A stretch of 28,643 nucleotides of DNA from JAVBNC01 sp031551765. GTDB lineage: Bacteria > Desulfobacterota > Desulfovibrionia > Desulfovibrionales > Desulfovibrionaceae. The DNA lies in contig JAVBNC010000051.1 of NCBI GenBank assembly GCA_031551765.1, positions 1-28,643 on the forward strand. The letters run 5' to 3'. The translations under genes and the position numbers were made by a program. Under the pieces are notes generated by a model. That model was given only the letters and a program-made list of their open reading frames with translations. It was not told where the DNA came from and made no database searches. The first letter of the stretch is position 1. The number at the start of each line of letters is the position of its first letter. Positions 18,901-25,950 of this stretch are shown in pieces.

Positions 18901-21900
18901 ACCTGGCAGTATTACAACGGCACAAGCTGGGTGGACATCGGCGGCGTTTCCGAGAGCAACGCGCTCTATTTGAGCAAGGATACGCAAATCCGCTTCAAAT
19001 ACGATACCAGCTACACCACCTACGTCACGGGGTATTCCAATCTCTCGCTGGCTCTGGTGGATTCCTCAAGCGCAAGCAACGGTATGACCACCGGGGATGC
19101 ACGTGACGTCTCGGGCACGAACCGCGGCGGCACGACGCCGTTTTCCGGGGACATAGTTCCCCTTACGGCCACGGTGGCGGGCAAGAACAGCTACCCGGAA
19201 TTCACCGCCAACCCGGCCCCTGTCACCGCCACCGAGCGCACGCCCCAGCAGCTGGCTCCAACCGTGGTGATCAAGGACTACAATCTCGACAGCGCGCAGT
19301 GCGCCACCCAGTGGGGCGGGGCTTCGGTTACGATCAGCCGCGACGGCGGAGCGAATGCGGAGGATGTTTTCAGCTCGCATGACCCGGGCGTTCTCTCCGA
19401 ACTGACCGAAGGCTCGGCCCTGGAATACAACGGCACCGTCTACGGCACGGTGGCCAAAAACAGCGGCGGCACCCTGACCCTGACCTTCAACGGCAGCGCG
19501 ACGGCGGCGGAAGTCAACGCGATTTTGCAAAATATCGATTACACCAACGCCTCCCACACCCCATCCCCTTCCATCGGCCTGCGCTGGACCGTGGATGACG
19601 GCAACTACGCGCGAAACGGCGCGTACCCCCAGGGGCCTAATGACGGCAATGACAGATCCGGCACGGTAAGTACCGTACAGACCATAACCATCACCCCGGT
19701 CAACGACCCGCCCGTGGCCGTGGACGACACGGCTCTGCTGGACGTCCAGAAAACGGACACCGTATCCGGCAACGTGCTGGACAACGACTGGGACTGGGAG
19801 GGCGACACGCTTACGGCCATCCCCGGTACGGCCACGGGCACGTACGGTACCCTGGAATTGAACGCCGACGGCACCTGGACCTACACGGTGGACATGACCA
19901 ACCCGGACGTGATCGCGCTGCGGCCCGGCGAGAGCCTGACCGAAACCTTCACCTATACCGTCAGCGACGGCTCCCTTACGGACACGGCCGAGCTGACCAT
20001 TACCATCACGCCCAAGAACCTGCCGCCCGTGGCCGTGGATGACGCGGCCACGCTGGACAGCTTCGCCTCCACGTCCAGCAGCGGCAACGTGCTGGGCAAC
20101 GATTCCGACCCGGACGGCGACCCCATAACCGTCACCGGCCACGGCGCGGCGCGGCACGGCAGCCTGGTCATCAACCCGGACGGCTCCTGGACCTACACCC
20201 TGAACGCGGACGACCCGGCCGTCAAAGCCCTTATCCCCGGCCAGAAGCTGAGCGAGGAAATCTTCTACAGCATCAGCGACGGCAAGGGCGGCACGGCCTC
20301 GGCCAGGCTGGTCATTGACATCAGCCCCAGCAACCGCCCGCCCGTGGCCGTGGATGATACGGTCGTGGTGAACGCGGCCCAGCCGGAACCCCTGTCCGGG
20401 AACGTGCTGAATAACGATACCGACCCGGACGGCGACCCGCTCAAGGTCACGGCCCATGACGCGGCCAGGCACGGCAGCCTGGTCCTGAACCCGGACGGCA
20501 CCTGGACGTACACGCTGAACGCCGGCGACCCGGCCGTGGCCGCCCTTATCCCCGGCCAGACTCTGAGCGAGGAAATCACCTACACCATCAGCGACGGCAA
20601 GGGCGGCAGCGCCTCGGCCAAGCTGATTATCAGCATCACCATGCCGGAAGACGGGGGAACGCCGGGCAATCATCCGCCCCTGGCCGTGGATGACGCCGCT
20701 TCCGTCAACGCGTCCCGTCCGGAATCCTTGTCCGACAACGTTTTAGGCAATGATTCCGACCCGGACGGCGATCCACTGACGGTCACGGAACACGGCGCGG
20801 CCCAATACGGCAACCTGGTCCTCAACCCGGACGGCTCCTGGAGCTACACGCTGGATATGAACAACCCGGCCGTGGCCAAGCTGCCGCCGGGCGGCACCCT
20901 GAGCGAGGAAGTGAGCTACACCGTCAGCGACGGCAAGGGCGGCACGTCCACGGCCAAGCTGGTCATTACGATCACCATGCCGGACGACCCGCAAAACACC
21001 CCGCCCCTGGCCGCGGACGACGCCTCCACCTTGAACACCGGCGGCAGCGGCGCGCTTTCCGGCAACGTGCTGCGCAACGATTCCGACCCGGACGGCGACC
21101 CCCTGCGCGTCATCAACTACGGCGCGGCCCTGTATGGCGATCTGGTCATCAACCCGGACGGCACCTGGAGCTATGCGCTGCACAAGGACCACCCGGCCGT
21201 GGCGGCATTGACGCACGGCCAGTCCCTGACGGAGGAAATCGCCTACACCGTCAGCGACGGGCGCGGCGGCACGGCCACGGCCGTGCTGCGCCTGACTCTG
21301 CTGAGCGGCGACGACCCCGTGCGCACCCCGGTAACCCCGGGCATTCCCCCGGCCGTCCCGGCTCCGGCGGCCCTGCCGGACAACCCGCACGACCTGGCCG
21401 TGTTCAAGCCCGTGGTGCTGGAAGTGGCCGTCGCCAGGGAAGCCATGGCCACCTCCATCAGCGGCGGCCTGGCCCGCCTGCGGGATACCCTGCATGACAT
21501 GGGCACGGGGCAGGAACGCCAGCACGTTTCGCTTACCGGCAGTCTGGACGACGGGGAAATCCGCGCCGGATACAGCCAGACCCTGAACCTGCCCCGCGAC
21601 CTGTTCCGGCATTCCAACCCCAACGAACAGCTCACCTTTACCGTGACCCTGGAAGACGGCCGCCCCCTGCCCGCCTGGCTGACCTGGAACAGCGAAACCA
21701 TGAGCTTCACCGGCAAGCCGGAACGGGCCCTGGATTCCCCCCTGGTCATCAAAATCGTGGCCAGGGACAGGAGCAATAACAGCGCTGCCACCCTGTTCCG
21801 CCTGAACGTGACGGATACCGCCCTTGACCCGGCCAAACCCGCCGGACAGGAAAAGGAAGAACCCGCGCCCGCGTCCCTGACCGTCAGCCCGGAACAGGAA

Positions 21901-22032
21901 AGCGGCGAGGAGCGGGCGGAAGAGGGGCAAAACCCGCCCGGCGCCACGGGACTGAGCGGCCAGATCGCGCAAAGCGGCATGCGGGCTCTGTTCCTGGAAG
22001 CCAGGGAAACCATTCACAGGCTGTACGGCTAG
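9967..22032 (+). CDS. Giant LEPR-motif adhesin with cadherin/CSPG-like, WQY and VCBS repeats
   Basis: A 4021-residue protein read without interruption. The N-terminus is basic and lacks a Sec signal. LEPRMVFDA (37-45) is the motif seen at the start of many giant proteobacterial cadherin/VCBS proteins. Residues ~110-2040 are cadherin-like and CSPG-like repeats, many ending in VNDAP or NDPP and containing phrases such as FTQADVDAGR and DSFKFSVSDG. Residues ~2045-3060 hold six ~170-residue repeats centred on WQY (Trp2128, 2302, 2477, 2645, 2810, 2980). Five VCBS repeats of 105-112 residues start near 3248, 3353, 3458, 3570 and 3679, with NDSDPDGDP calcium-type turns. A Pro-rich linker precedes a dystroglycan/He_PIG-like domain (~3853-3951) and an acidic tail. 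No RTX nonapeptides are present. Expected role: surface adhesion or matrix formation. It is first in an operon with TolC, HlyD-like and M50 genes, its likely export and processing machinery. Confidence 0.88.
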   Translation: MKAKVRGKISQFAKALRPARSQKKKAPRALHSMLLALEPRMVFDASAPAVAQAVDSHGAAQAAQAPQAEDHANTQPQMRAETQSGFQLMQAGDGVVPFSGDMQLFSSEWSEPPGVAFNGAFTVAEDGTLAFGADGVKVRDPDSLSVIITISVDNGTLSLDYVPGVEYNQYYWGIDPSNNSTNHSDWIADPSNKTIVRFEADLGIAQQVLNTLKFTGDRYFNGTAELKVTVNDGYNNLSFTKDITVTPLPNAPIFPGLPSDTSVGKVYEDTPAALLFNYKSPPAESWEALKIGDPDSSDATFYNKYDLALSITKGTLSSSYRSLGAGTEAGGVITYTLNGLTLDQANSVLAGLSFLGEQNYYGKADLTVRVTDLEPGLAGNTLSRTFEIDVLAVNDAPTLSPADANDRANQLRVYETDNGSGKSNEDIFTLKHFNIDYAGQSPDSDGNIRLFDVDNNLYQLVVRVDATPDKGELWRKIGNDWVKLGAGSTFSLMDVYEGRVKYVHDAAKQVREETYAGSGSDSFNFTVNDGAGGTQSGTMHIALEPINQAPSIVVGAGGPISSDRLDSRLVTDPETGALVYQYTIWAYEGEQGIVYSFNIKDPDQAPGADFKVKFTQLPPSDLGSFWYNTGGSTWVKVDATNMATLELSLATIQAGGLRFNHSGKESGGNVSFKISVTDDGGGEGEAGKKTVEQAMTLNIRANNDHPEWSAVVPADGTNLSPYDKWNNPEHTYTHVSLNGSHVVQLTNSILKLTDKDSVNDGLTYTITGFDGSAGKLLYKVGTEPDGEGGTRNVYREIRANDKITQADVNSGNIYWWFNQSGPVESSFTFTVRDGSMTAVPVPADSETNRPWPFNGPSPTDWEKGSGAHEGGIGTWVETSPDHYQWVLTTHTLVIQATVDTGGDGTSPGTATDPVPHFDATSAGTVVEGQWLKLDKTMLHAWFTDGNNPANITDQPGCLSATGSNLTYRVEGTPLHGTLLYLTGGTGPDDPSATFAVIGHCGSFTQADVDAGRIFYLHDSSENFTDSFKFSVSDGRHQVVNTQTNDERFTQNFQIRPRNDSPEARVGKDLEVYEHGLPAGQSADHTTPGGIKALTLEQLNIYDRDTGSLGAALDPGGYSTPNGLYILITELPKYGTLQYYDGSSWVNVVAVASESDRDSIMLGAGWAGWASDPLVAGKGVTIISRQDIVDGKFRYQHNGTEQFYDGFKYLVSDNKGIASNSDPSNTAHNSYSLIDNRIVLNDGNQASVSGPQGVNIIIKPVNDIPESVHDGATPPAVVRVDENGSVTLKGSAVNGVPIAKAGSNIWFVDPDGSPSAIQFKITELPQYGQITLNGKVLGVGSVFTQADLDAGRVSYKHDGTENHTDSFKFTVSDSVYTSTTPETVHIDVTPVNKAPTLTIPNDQLYVDSLVGGVIINGITILDPDYAGRTGAEYPGSGIVTGQDHLTVEIKLSQGDSGGIDLDKVEVLFKGGGAGLTSLAYDAVTDTYTLIGAYEAIREALSEVTMRAKTVGGTTYDPNGDIRLKVTVHDGIYAAGSWVQPNGGKGVVYDVSRDIRVYISPLNDPPKINNAQMSRSLGEDSDYVPVKAGGTAIQITDKDAFNRGGNSITLSVEHGKLMVDVTAGVGITGRGSNTVTITGTIDAINAALATLQYKPDANYNGPDLIRYTYKDYGNSGDAPLDVTKTKADNPALGEPYRYGEDAVGNRPARTGLAVDGEFALTVDPVNDPPAVEAPTAIYLRGNSVFNGGADLADTPLRISVGDIDITGPGTLPGDNTITVKISVISGSLSLDGTPPSGLDSVSGGGTGILTLKGTLEAVNNALEMLKYSRTNWDPSTDTMTIKVTDPGTSPNQSNGAPNDAPLEAIKRVDIYCSASNNAPVVTAPAWTAKEDDGAAKIFTGVTLTDTDSFNNKIYVSLRVDSGTLDITDAKALLKLSGGNPALWDAIAVVNNNGVDAKDGQTVQFHAERSKIELAIAQLLYKPVADFNGTVNVSIYINDLGNTGAPPADTALLRPVPANTVGANGEGCFSSKDTTIAVTAVNDAPSSSAAAANFWGSDADARTSGDFEDTRRDADNWTQKTVNDVFGGLFRDTKDERDANAKPVGTAGAAANAFAGVVIVGNTAAADQGVWQYHNGTDWVDIGSRTLGTALYLDKTTEIRFVPSLNFNGTPGALSVRMVDASVADAANGNPGKPGTNYSVHDLSGAGKTGGNTCFAASDVTLNTFVRAVNDAPVVKTPGTPVVLAAVNEDATNPGGSTIPALFGGKFDDATDNQKTPGGSDASGADTLAGVVVTGNAATADQGVWQYKNGSSWVDLPGGLSESNGLFLPSASSLRFLPATNWNGAPGSLTVHLVDGSATDTAHGNAALPAAFSRVNLTDTGVDPKDAGGTTRYSVDTVTLNTSVTAVNDAPVVVNGNSVTLDTIAEGPANDSANPGKTVTDLFASHFNDDTDTVAGGSGANAFAGVLVVGNAAPAAQGTWQYHDGVSWKDIPVPEEGQGFALKETWALRFNPADDFNGEPGKLTVRLIDSSATVSGNPAASYGAAVIITATGDVTRYSAGTIEAGISVTAVNDAPKVTSPATALDVPPLPEDIPAASNNGHTVADLFTARFDDSKDAQSAFGGSSANILAGIVVDALPTGAQAAKGAWQYYDGALSQWTNLETGMFIKSTDKIRFQPNDGSDYNGTVTGLKVKLVENSGAFADPAAHASGEEPGLTHAADGPLSQDALAVNIKVNAVNDAPVALNPQDVINYPAINEDGAVPGEKVSDLFGGRFSDMADDRYNAASNPDGSQPNTLAGIIVQSVTNDAAKGAWQYYDGTQWNNLAVGMFVGKDTKIRFQPQPDWNGTPPDLKAYLVENSGAYAGASPPDGSQADASQRGGTTPVSTDALTLHAVVQAVNDAPFWNPDAYSPNGTYLDFTEIAYVAANPGSEYSAEKTVEQALYGTNGAHAYLDARDDVTGGSSAQELRGVLVTGVSNAALGTWQYYNGTSWVDIGGVSESNALYLSKDTQIRFKYDTSYTTYVTGYSNLSLALVDSSSASNGMTTGDARDVSGTNRGGTTPFSGDIVPLTATVAGKNSYPEFTANPAPVTATERTPQQLAPTVVIKDYNLDSAQCATQWGGASVTISRDGGANAEDVFSSHDPGVLSELTEGSALEYNGTVYGTVAKNSGGTLTLTFNGSATAAEVNAILQNIDYTNASHTPSPSIGLRWTVDDGNYARNGAYPQGPNDGNDRSGTVSTVQTITITPVNDPPVAVDDTALLDVQKTDTVSGNVLDNDWDWEGDTLTAIPGTATGTYGTLELNADGTWTYTVDMTNPDVIALRPGESLTETFTYTVSDGSLTDTAELTITITPKNLPPVAVDDAATLDSFASTSSSGNVLGNDSDPDGDPITVTGHGAARHGSLVINPDGSWTYTLNADDPAVKALIPGQKLSEEIFYSISDGKGGTASARLVIDISPSNRPPVAVDDTVVVNAAQPEPLSGNVLNNDTDPDGDPLKVTAHDAARHGSLVLNPDGTWTYTLNAGDPAVAALIPGQTLSEEITYTISDGKGGSASAKLIISITMPEDGGTPGNHPPLAVDDAASVNASRPESLSDNVLGNDSDPDGDPLTVTEHGAAQYGNLVLNPDGSWSYTLDMNNPAVAKLPPGGTLSEEVSYTVSDGKGGTSTAKLVITITMPDDPQNTPPLAADDASTLNTGGSGALSGNVLRNDSDPDGDPLRVINYGAALYGDLVINPDGTWSYALHKDHPAVAALTHGQSLTEEIAYTVSDGRGGTATAVLRLTLLSGDDPVRTPVTPGIPPAVPAPAALPDNPHDLAVFKPVVLEVAVAREAMATSISGGLARLRDTLHDMGTGQERQHVSLTGSLDDGEIRAGYSQTLNLPRDLFRHSNPNEQLTFTVTLEDGRPLPAWLTWNSETMSFTGKPERALDSPLVIKIVARDRSNNSAATLFRLNVTDTALDPAKPAGQEKEEPAPASLTVSPEQESGEERAEEGQNPPGATGLSGQIAQSGMRALFLEARETIHRLYG
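16100..19160 (+). repeat. Six tandem ~170-codon WQY repeats inside the adhesin gene
   Basis: WQY codons begin at 16348, 16870, 17395, 17899, 18394 and 18904, giving spacings of 174, 175, 168, 165 and 170 codons. Each unit runs through LAGVxVxxN, GxWQYxxGxxW, IRFxPxxDxNG, LxVxLVDxS and ends in VNDAP. I do not recognise a named family. The final unit is the most diverged. Confidence 0.7.
19708..21306 (+). repeat. Five VCBS repeats inside the adhesin gene
   Basis: Units start at 19708, 20023, 20338, 20674 and 21001 (spacing 315, 315, 336 and 327 bp). Each opens PPxAVDD (PPLAADD in the last), has SGNVLxND(S/T)DPDGDP except in the more diverged first unit, and continues through NPDGxWxYxL to a YTVSDG-type motif (YxISDG in units 2 and 3). 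The longer fourth and fifth spacings come from short insertions between units. Confidence 0.8.
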
Positions 22033-22085
22033 GTACCGGAGCGCAGCTCGACAACACGGCACTTCATCGCTAAAGGCATGGCTTC

Positions 22086-23783
22086 ATGAACGACGCTCTT
22101 TCCAAAAAAGGTGGCTCAAGCTTGTTTCCCGCACGAATCCTCACGCTTATGGCTCTGCTGTTGGCCCTGGCCCTGGCGCAGGGCTGCGCCGTCAAACCGG
22201 ACCCCATCACCCTGGACGAACACCAGAAGCGGGTGGCCGACGATAAAAAACGCCTGTACGAAGGCCAGGAACCCATTACCGGGCCCCTGACCCTGGAAAT
22301 GGCCCTGGCCCGCGCCCTGAAGTACAATTACGACAACCGCCTGGCGATCATGGAAACCGTGTTCCACGACCAGCAGCTCACGGCGGCCACCTACGCCATG
22401 CTGCCGCGCTTCGCGGCCAGCGCGGGGTACACCCACCGGGACAACGAGCTGGCTTCCTCGTCCGTGTCCTACAAAACCCGGCAGCAGACCTTGGAGCCTT
22501 CCGTCTCCTCGGAAAAGGACAGCCGCACGGCCGGGCTGAACCTGAGCTGGTCGCTGCTCGATTTCGGGCTCAGCTATTTCCAGGCCAAGCAGCAGGGGGA
22601 CCGGCTGCTGATTATGCAGGAACGCAAGCGCCGGGTGATGAACAACATCGTCAAGGAAGTGGTGGACGCCTACTGGAAAGCCGCCACCGCGCAAAAGCTG
22701 CTGCCCCTGCTGGACAGAGCCCTGCAGGACGCGCACGCCGCCCTGGAAGCCTACGAGGCCATCCAGAAAGAGCGGCTCGGCCCCCCGCTGGAAACCCTGG
22801 AGCAGCACCGCGATCTCCTGGCCATTGTCAGCCTGCTGCGCCGCCTGCAGGCGGACATGACCATGTCGCGCATCAAGCTGGCCGCGCTCATCAACGCGCC
22901 GCTCACCGCGTCCTTTGAAGTGGCGCTGCCGGACAAGGCCCGGCTCACCCCGCCCGTGCTCAAGGCTTCGCTGGAAGAGCTGGAGGACAAAGGTCTGGCC
23001 TTGCGTCCGGACCTGCGCGAAGAAGCCTACCAGGAACGCGTGGACAAGATGGAAGTGTACAAGGAAATCGTGCGCATGCTGCCGGGGGCCACGCTTTTCG
23101 GCGGCTACAACTACGATTCCAACAAGTACCTGGTCAACACCAACTGGGCCGACGTGGGCGCCCAGGCCACCATGAACCTGTTCAGCCTAATCACCGGCCC
23201 CATGCAGATCAAGGCCGCCCAGACCAGGGTGGAGGTTTCCCGCACTCACCGCCTGGCCCAGACCGTGGCCGCGCTGGTGCAGATCAACCTCAGCTATTAC
23301 CTGTACAAGCAGGCCCTGGAAGATTACGAATACACCCGGCGCATCAACAGCGTGGAAGAGAAAATCTACGGCATAGCCCGCGCGGAACACGCCGCCGCCG
23401 CCCAGAGCAGACTGGCGCTCATCCGCCGCTTTGTCAGTTCCGTGCGCTCGCAGATAGAACACGACCGCGCTTTCTCCGACCTGTACCAGTACTGGGGCAA
23501 CATGTATTTCTCCCTGGGCGGGGACATCATTCCCCAAAGCTTTGAGGACGAGTCCCTCGAGGCCATGGCCGCGTCCATAGGCGAGCGCATGGACGCCTGG
23601 TGGGGCGGCAGGCTGCCCTACGAACCGGATCGAACTCCGGGCCAGGCTCCTGCTCAAGCCCCGCTCCGGGGCGCGCTGGAACTCACGCCGGAAGAGCGGG
23701 CGGGCCATGCGCGGTCCGCACAAACCCCGCCGGGCGGCTTCCCGGAACGCCGGGGCAGGAACCGCGCCCAGAGCCCGAGTTAG
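22086..23783 (+). CDS. TolC-family outer-membrane channel lipoprotein
   Basis: The product is 565 residues. A lipoprotein signal (MALLLALALAQGC) places the lipidated Cys at position 34. The mature part opens with the usual pre-barrel helix region (LTLEMALARALKYNYDNRLA) and then two outer-membrane efflux protein repeats rich in long helices. It reads SWSLLDFGLSYFQAK in the first half and its counterpart NLFSLITGPMQIKAAQ in the second. The C-terminus carries an unusual ~70-residue Pro/Arg-rich extension. The gene starts 53 bp after the adhesin stop with AAAGG as ribosome site. The expected role is the trimeric outer-membrane exit duct for the adhesin. Its link to the adhesin and HlyD genes is operonic context, not sequence proof. 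Confidence 0.87.
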   Translation: MNDALSKKGGSSLFPARILTLMALLLALALAQGCAVKPDPITLDEHQKRVADDKKRLYEGQEPITGPLTLEMALARALKYNYDNRLAIMETVFHDQQLTAATYAMLPRFAASAGYTHRDNELASSSVSYKTRQQTLEPSVSSEKDSRTAGLNLSWSLLDFGLSYFQAKQQGDRLLIMQERKRRVMNNIVKEVVDAYWKAATAQKLLPLLDRALQDAHAALEAYEAIQKERLGPPLETLEQHRDLLAIVSLLRRLQADMTMSRIKLAALINAPLTASFEVALPDKARLTPPVLKASLEELEDKGLALRPDLREEAYQERVDKMEVYKEIVRMLPGATLFGGYNYDSNKYLVNTNWADVGAQATMNLFSLITGPMQIKAAQTRVEVSRTHRLAQTVAALVQINLSYYLYKQALEDYEYTRRINSVEEKIYGIARAEHAAAAQSRLALIRRFVSSVRSQIEHDRAFSDLYQYWGNMYFSLGGDIIPQSFEDESLEAMAASIGERMDAWWGGRLPYEPDRTPGQAPAQAPLRGALELTPEERAGHARSAQTPPGGFPERRGRNRAQSPS

Positions 23784-23791
23784 GACCGTCA

Positions 23792-24595
23792 GTGAACCCG
23801 CGTTATTCCGCACCATCCGGCCGCCATGCCGCCCTGCTCCGCTCCGGGCTTCTCGCCTGCGCGATTTTTGCCTTCTGCGGGCCGCTTCCGGCGCGGGCTG
23901 CCGATCTCGGCACGCCGGGCCTGGCCCCGGCCCTGCGGGTGAAAGTGGCCGCCGTGCACCGCACGGTGCTGTCCAGCGGGCTTACCGGCCGTATCCTGCG
24001 CATCAACGTGCGGGACGGGGAGAGTTTTGCCAAGGGCCAGGCCCTGGTGCAGATGGACTGCTCCATGCCCCAGGCCCAGTTGCGCCGCGCGGAAGCGGCG
24101 GCCCGCAAGCAGCAGGCCGTGTACGCCGTGACCAAACGCCTGGAAAGCCTGGATTCCCGCAGCCGCCTGGACCTGGACGTGGCCAGGGCCGAAGTGGAGC
24201 AGGCCCTGGCGGAAGTGGCCGCGGCCAAAGTCTTTGTGGACCGCTGCACCGTGGCCGCGCCTTTTGCGGGCCGGGTGGCCGCGCGTTCCGCCCAGGAAAA
24301 CCAGTTCGTCAGCGAAGGCCAGCCTCTGCTGGAAATCGTGGACCCGGCCGCGCTGGAGCTGGAATTCATCGCCCCTTCCGCCTGGCTGCCCTGGTTCAAG
24401 CCGGGGCATACCTTCAGCGTGCGCCTTGAGGAAACGGGCAAAACCTACCGGGCCAAACTGCTGCGCCTGAGCGGCGAAGTGGACGCCGTCAGCCAGTCCA
24501 TCAAGGCCTACGCCGCTTTTCTCGACCAGGGGCCGGAACTTTTGCCCGGCATGAGCGGGGAAGCGCTGATCGCGCCGCCCGCCGCCGGGAGTTAG
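23792..24595 (+). CDS. Periplasmic HlyD-like membrane-fusion (adaptor) protein
   Basis: The product is 267 residues from GTG 23792, with TTAGGA overlapping the TolC stop. The frame upstream of that GTG (to 23600) is a shadow of the TolC gene. A signal peptide is visible (LLACAIFAFCGPLPARA, cleavage before ADLG). The barrel-sandwich halves flank a helical hairpin: LTGRILRINVRDGESFAKGQALVQMD, then ARKQQAVYAVTKRLES, then TVAAPFAGRVAARSAQENQFVSEGQPLLEI. It is short for the family, with little after the beta-barrel region, suggesting an auxiliary adaptor. The next gene starts 2 bp after its stop, so translation is probably coupled. It likely bridges the TolC-like channel and the inner-membrane components. 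Confidence 0.85.
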   Translation: MNPRYSAPSGRHAALLRSGLLACAIFAFCGPLPARAADLGTPGLAPALRVKVAAVHRTVLSSGLTGRILRINVRDGESFAKGQALVQMDCSMPQAQLRRAEAAARKQQAVYAVTKRLESLDSRSRLDLDVARAEVEQALAEVAAAKVFVDRCTVAAPFAGRVAARSAQENQFVSEGQPLLEIVDPAALELEFIAPSAWLPWFKPGHTFSVRLEETGKTYRAKLLRLSGEVDAVSQSIKAYAAFLDQGPELLPGMSGEALIAPPAAGS

Positions 24596-24597
24596 CC

Positions 24598-25950
24598 GTG
24601 ACCGCGCCCCAGTCCCCCCAGTTGCGGGATGTGCTCATGCGCCTCGGCCTCTTGCTGCAGCTGCAGCGGCGGGCGCGCAAGGCGGAAGAAAAAGAGCTGC
24701 CCTTCATCCTGGTCAACGAAACCCGCGCCCTGGTGCCTTACCGCCAGGCCGTGTTCTGGCGGGTGCAGCCGGACGGGAGTTGGGAAGTGGCCTCGGTTTC
24801 CGGCCTGGCCGCGCCGGACAGCGGCGCGCCTTTTGTGCTCTGGCTTAACGTTCTCGCCAAGGCCATGCGCCGTCTGCCGCAGCATACGGCTCCGCACCTT
24901 CTGGACCGCGGCCTGCTGCCCCCGGCTGTCAGCGAAGCCTGGGCCGAATGGCTGCCCGCCACGGGCCTGTGGCTGCCCCTGTACAACAAGGAAACGCTTA
25001 CCGGCGTGCTGGCCCTGTTCCGCGAGGAGCCGTTCGCGGACCGGGAGCACGAGCTGCTGGGCCATTTGACGGAAGCCTACGGCCAGTGTTTTCCCGTGCA
25101 CACGCCGCGCGCCACGTTGCGGGCCAAATTCTCCCCGTCCCTGAAAAACCGGCGGCTGTGGCTGGCCTCCGCCCTTGCCCTGGCCCTGCTTTTCCCCATC
25201 CGCCAGTCCGTGCTGGCCCCGGCGGAGGTCACCCCGCTGCTGCCCGCGCATATCCGGGCCGGTCTGGACGGGGTGGTCAAAACCCTGTTCGTCGCGCCCA
25301 ACCAGGCGGTGAAAGCCGGGGACAAGCTGTTGAGCCTGGAAGACGACAAGCTGCGCACCCAGCTGCTGGTGGCCCAGAAAAACCTGGAAACCGCCAGGGC
25401 CGAGTTGCAGCAGGCCCAGCAGCTCAGCCTGATGGACCCGCGCGGCAAGATCCGCCTGCCCCTGCTCCAGGGCCGCGTGGAACAGCTGACGGCCGAGGCG
25501 GCCTTTGTGCAGTCCCAGCTGGACCGGGTGCTTATCACCAGCCCCGTGGACGGGGTGGCGGTGTTCGACGACCCGGACGCCTGGCTGGGCAAACCGGTGA
25601 GCCTGGGCCAGAAAATCATGGAAGTGGCGGACCCGGCCCAGGTGCAGCTGCACATCAGCCTGCCCATGAGCGAAACCCTGCCCTTGGGCCAGGGGGATTC
25701 CCTGCTTTTTTTCCCCAACATCAGCCCCTACGCGCCCCTGTCCGGCAAACTTTCCTTCATCGGCTACCAGGCGGCGGAAACCCCGGAAGCGGGCCTGGCC
25801 TTTTCGTTGCGCGCGTCCTTCGCGTCCGGGGAGAGCCTGCCCCGCCTGGGCCTGCGCGGCACGGCCAAGCTGTACGGTTCCCGCGCGCCGCTCATCGCGC
25901 TGCTGTTGCGCCGTCCCGTGCTACAACTGCGCCAATGGCTGGGGGTGTGA
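24598..25950 (+). CDS. GAF domain - membrane helix - HlyD adaptor fusion
   Basis: The product is 450 residues from GTG 24598. Residues ~20-165 look like a GAF domain (ELPFILVNETRALVPYRQAVFW, then GLWLPLYNKETLTGVLALF, then DREHELLGHLTEAYG). A single membrane helix follows (~187-203, LWLASALALALLFPI). A periplasmic HlyD part comes next: LDGVVKTLFVAPNQAVKAGDKLL, a coiled-coil hairpin (~250-300) and VLITSPVDGVAVFDDPDAWLGKP. Topology would put the GAF domain in the cytoplasm and the adaptor in the periplasm. This could let an internal signal affect export. Its stop overlaps the start of the next gene by one base (TGATG), a sign of tight coupling. GAF assignment is moderate; HlyD assignment is strong. 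Confidence 0.83.
   Translation: MTAPQSPQLRDVLMRLGLLLQLQRRARKAEEKELPFILVNETRALVPYRQAVFWRVQPDGSWEVASVSGLAAPDSGAPFVLWLNVLAKAMRRLPQHTAPHLLDRGLLPPAVSEAWAEWLPATGLWLPLYNKETLTGVLALFREEPFADREHELLGHLTEAYGQCFPVHTPRATLRAKFSPSLKNRRLWLASALALALLFPIRQSVLAPAEVTPLLPAHIRAGLDGVVKTLFVAPNQAVKAGDKLLSLEDDKLRTQLLVAQKNLETARAELQQAQQLSLMDPRGKIRLPLLQGRVEQLTAEAAFVQSQLDRVLITSPVDGVAVFDDPDAWLGKPVSLGQKIMEVADPAQVQLHISLPMSETLPLGQGDSLLFFPNISPYAPLSGKLSFIGYQAAETPEAGLAFSLRASFASGESLPRLGLRGTAKLYGSRAPLIALLLRRPVLQLRQWLGV

Noticed and set aside
16348..21306. CRISPR-like array from the regular repeats
   Set aside because: The periods are hundreds of bases, in frame and translated; no short identical repeats with unique spacers and no cas genes occur.
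9967..22032. RTX toxin/adhesin with a classical type I signal
   Set aside because: No GGxGxDxxx nonapeptide repeats are found and the C-terminus is a He_PIG-like domain with an acidic tail.
10975..22062. Several long minus-strand frames opposite the adhesin gene
   Set aside because: They are rich in Val-His-Gly-Arg, have no ribosome sites or domains, and are expected opposite a GC-rich repetitive gene.
23600..23791. Upstream extension of the periplasmic adaptor
   Set aside because: It overlaps the TolC gene, and a signal peptide begins shortly after GTG 23792, which has its own ribosome site.
24948..25949. Upstream extension of the M50 protein frame
   Set aside because: It overlaps the GAF-HlyD gene in another frame and is Pro/Arg/Gly-rich; the ATG at 25950 has a ribosome site and translational coupling.
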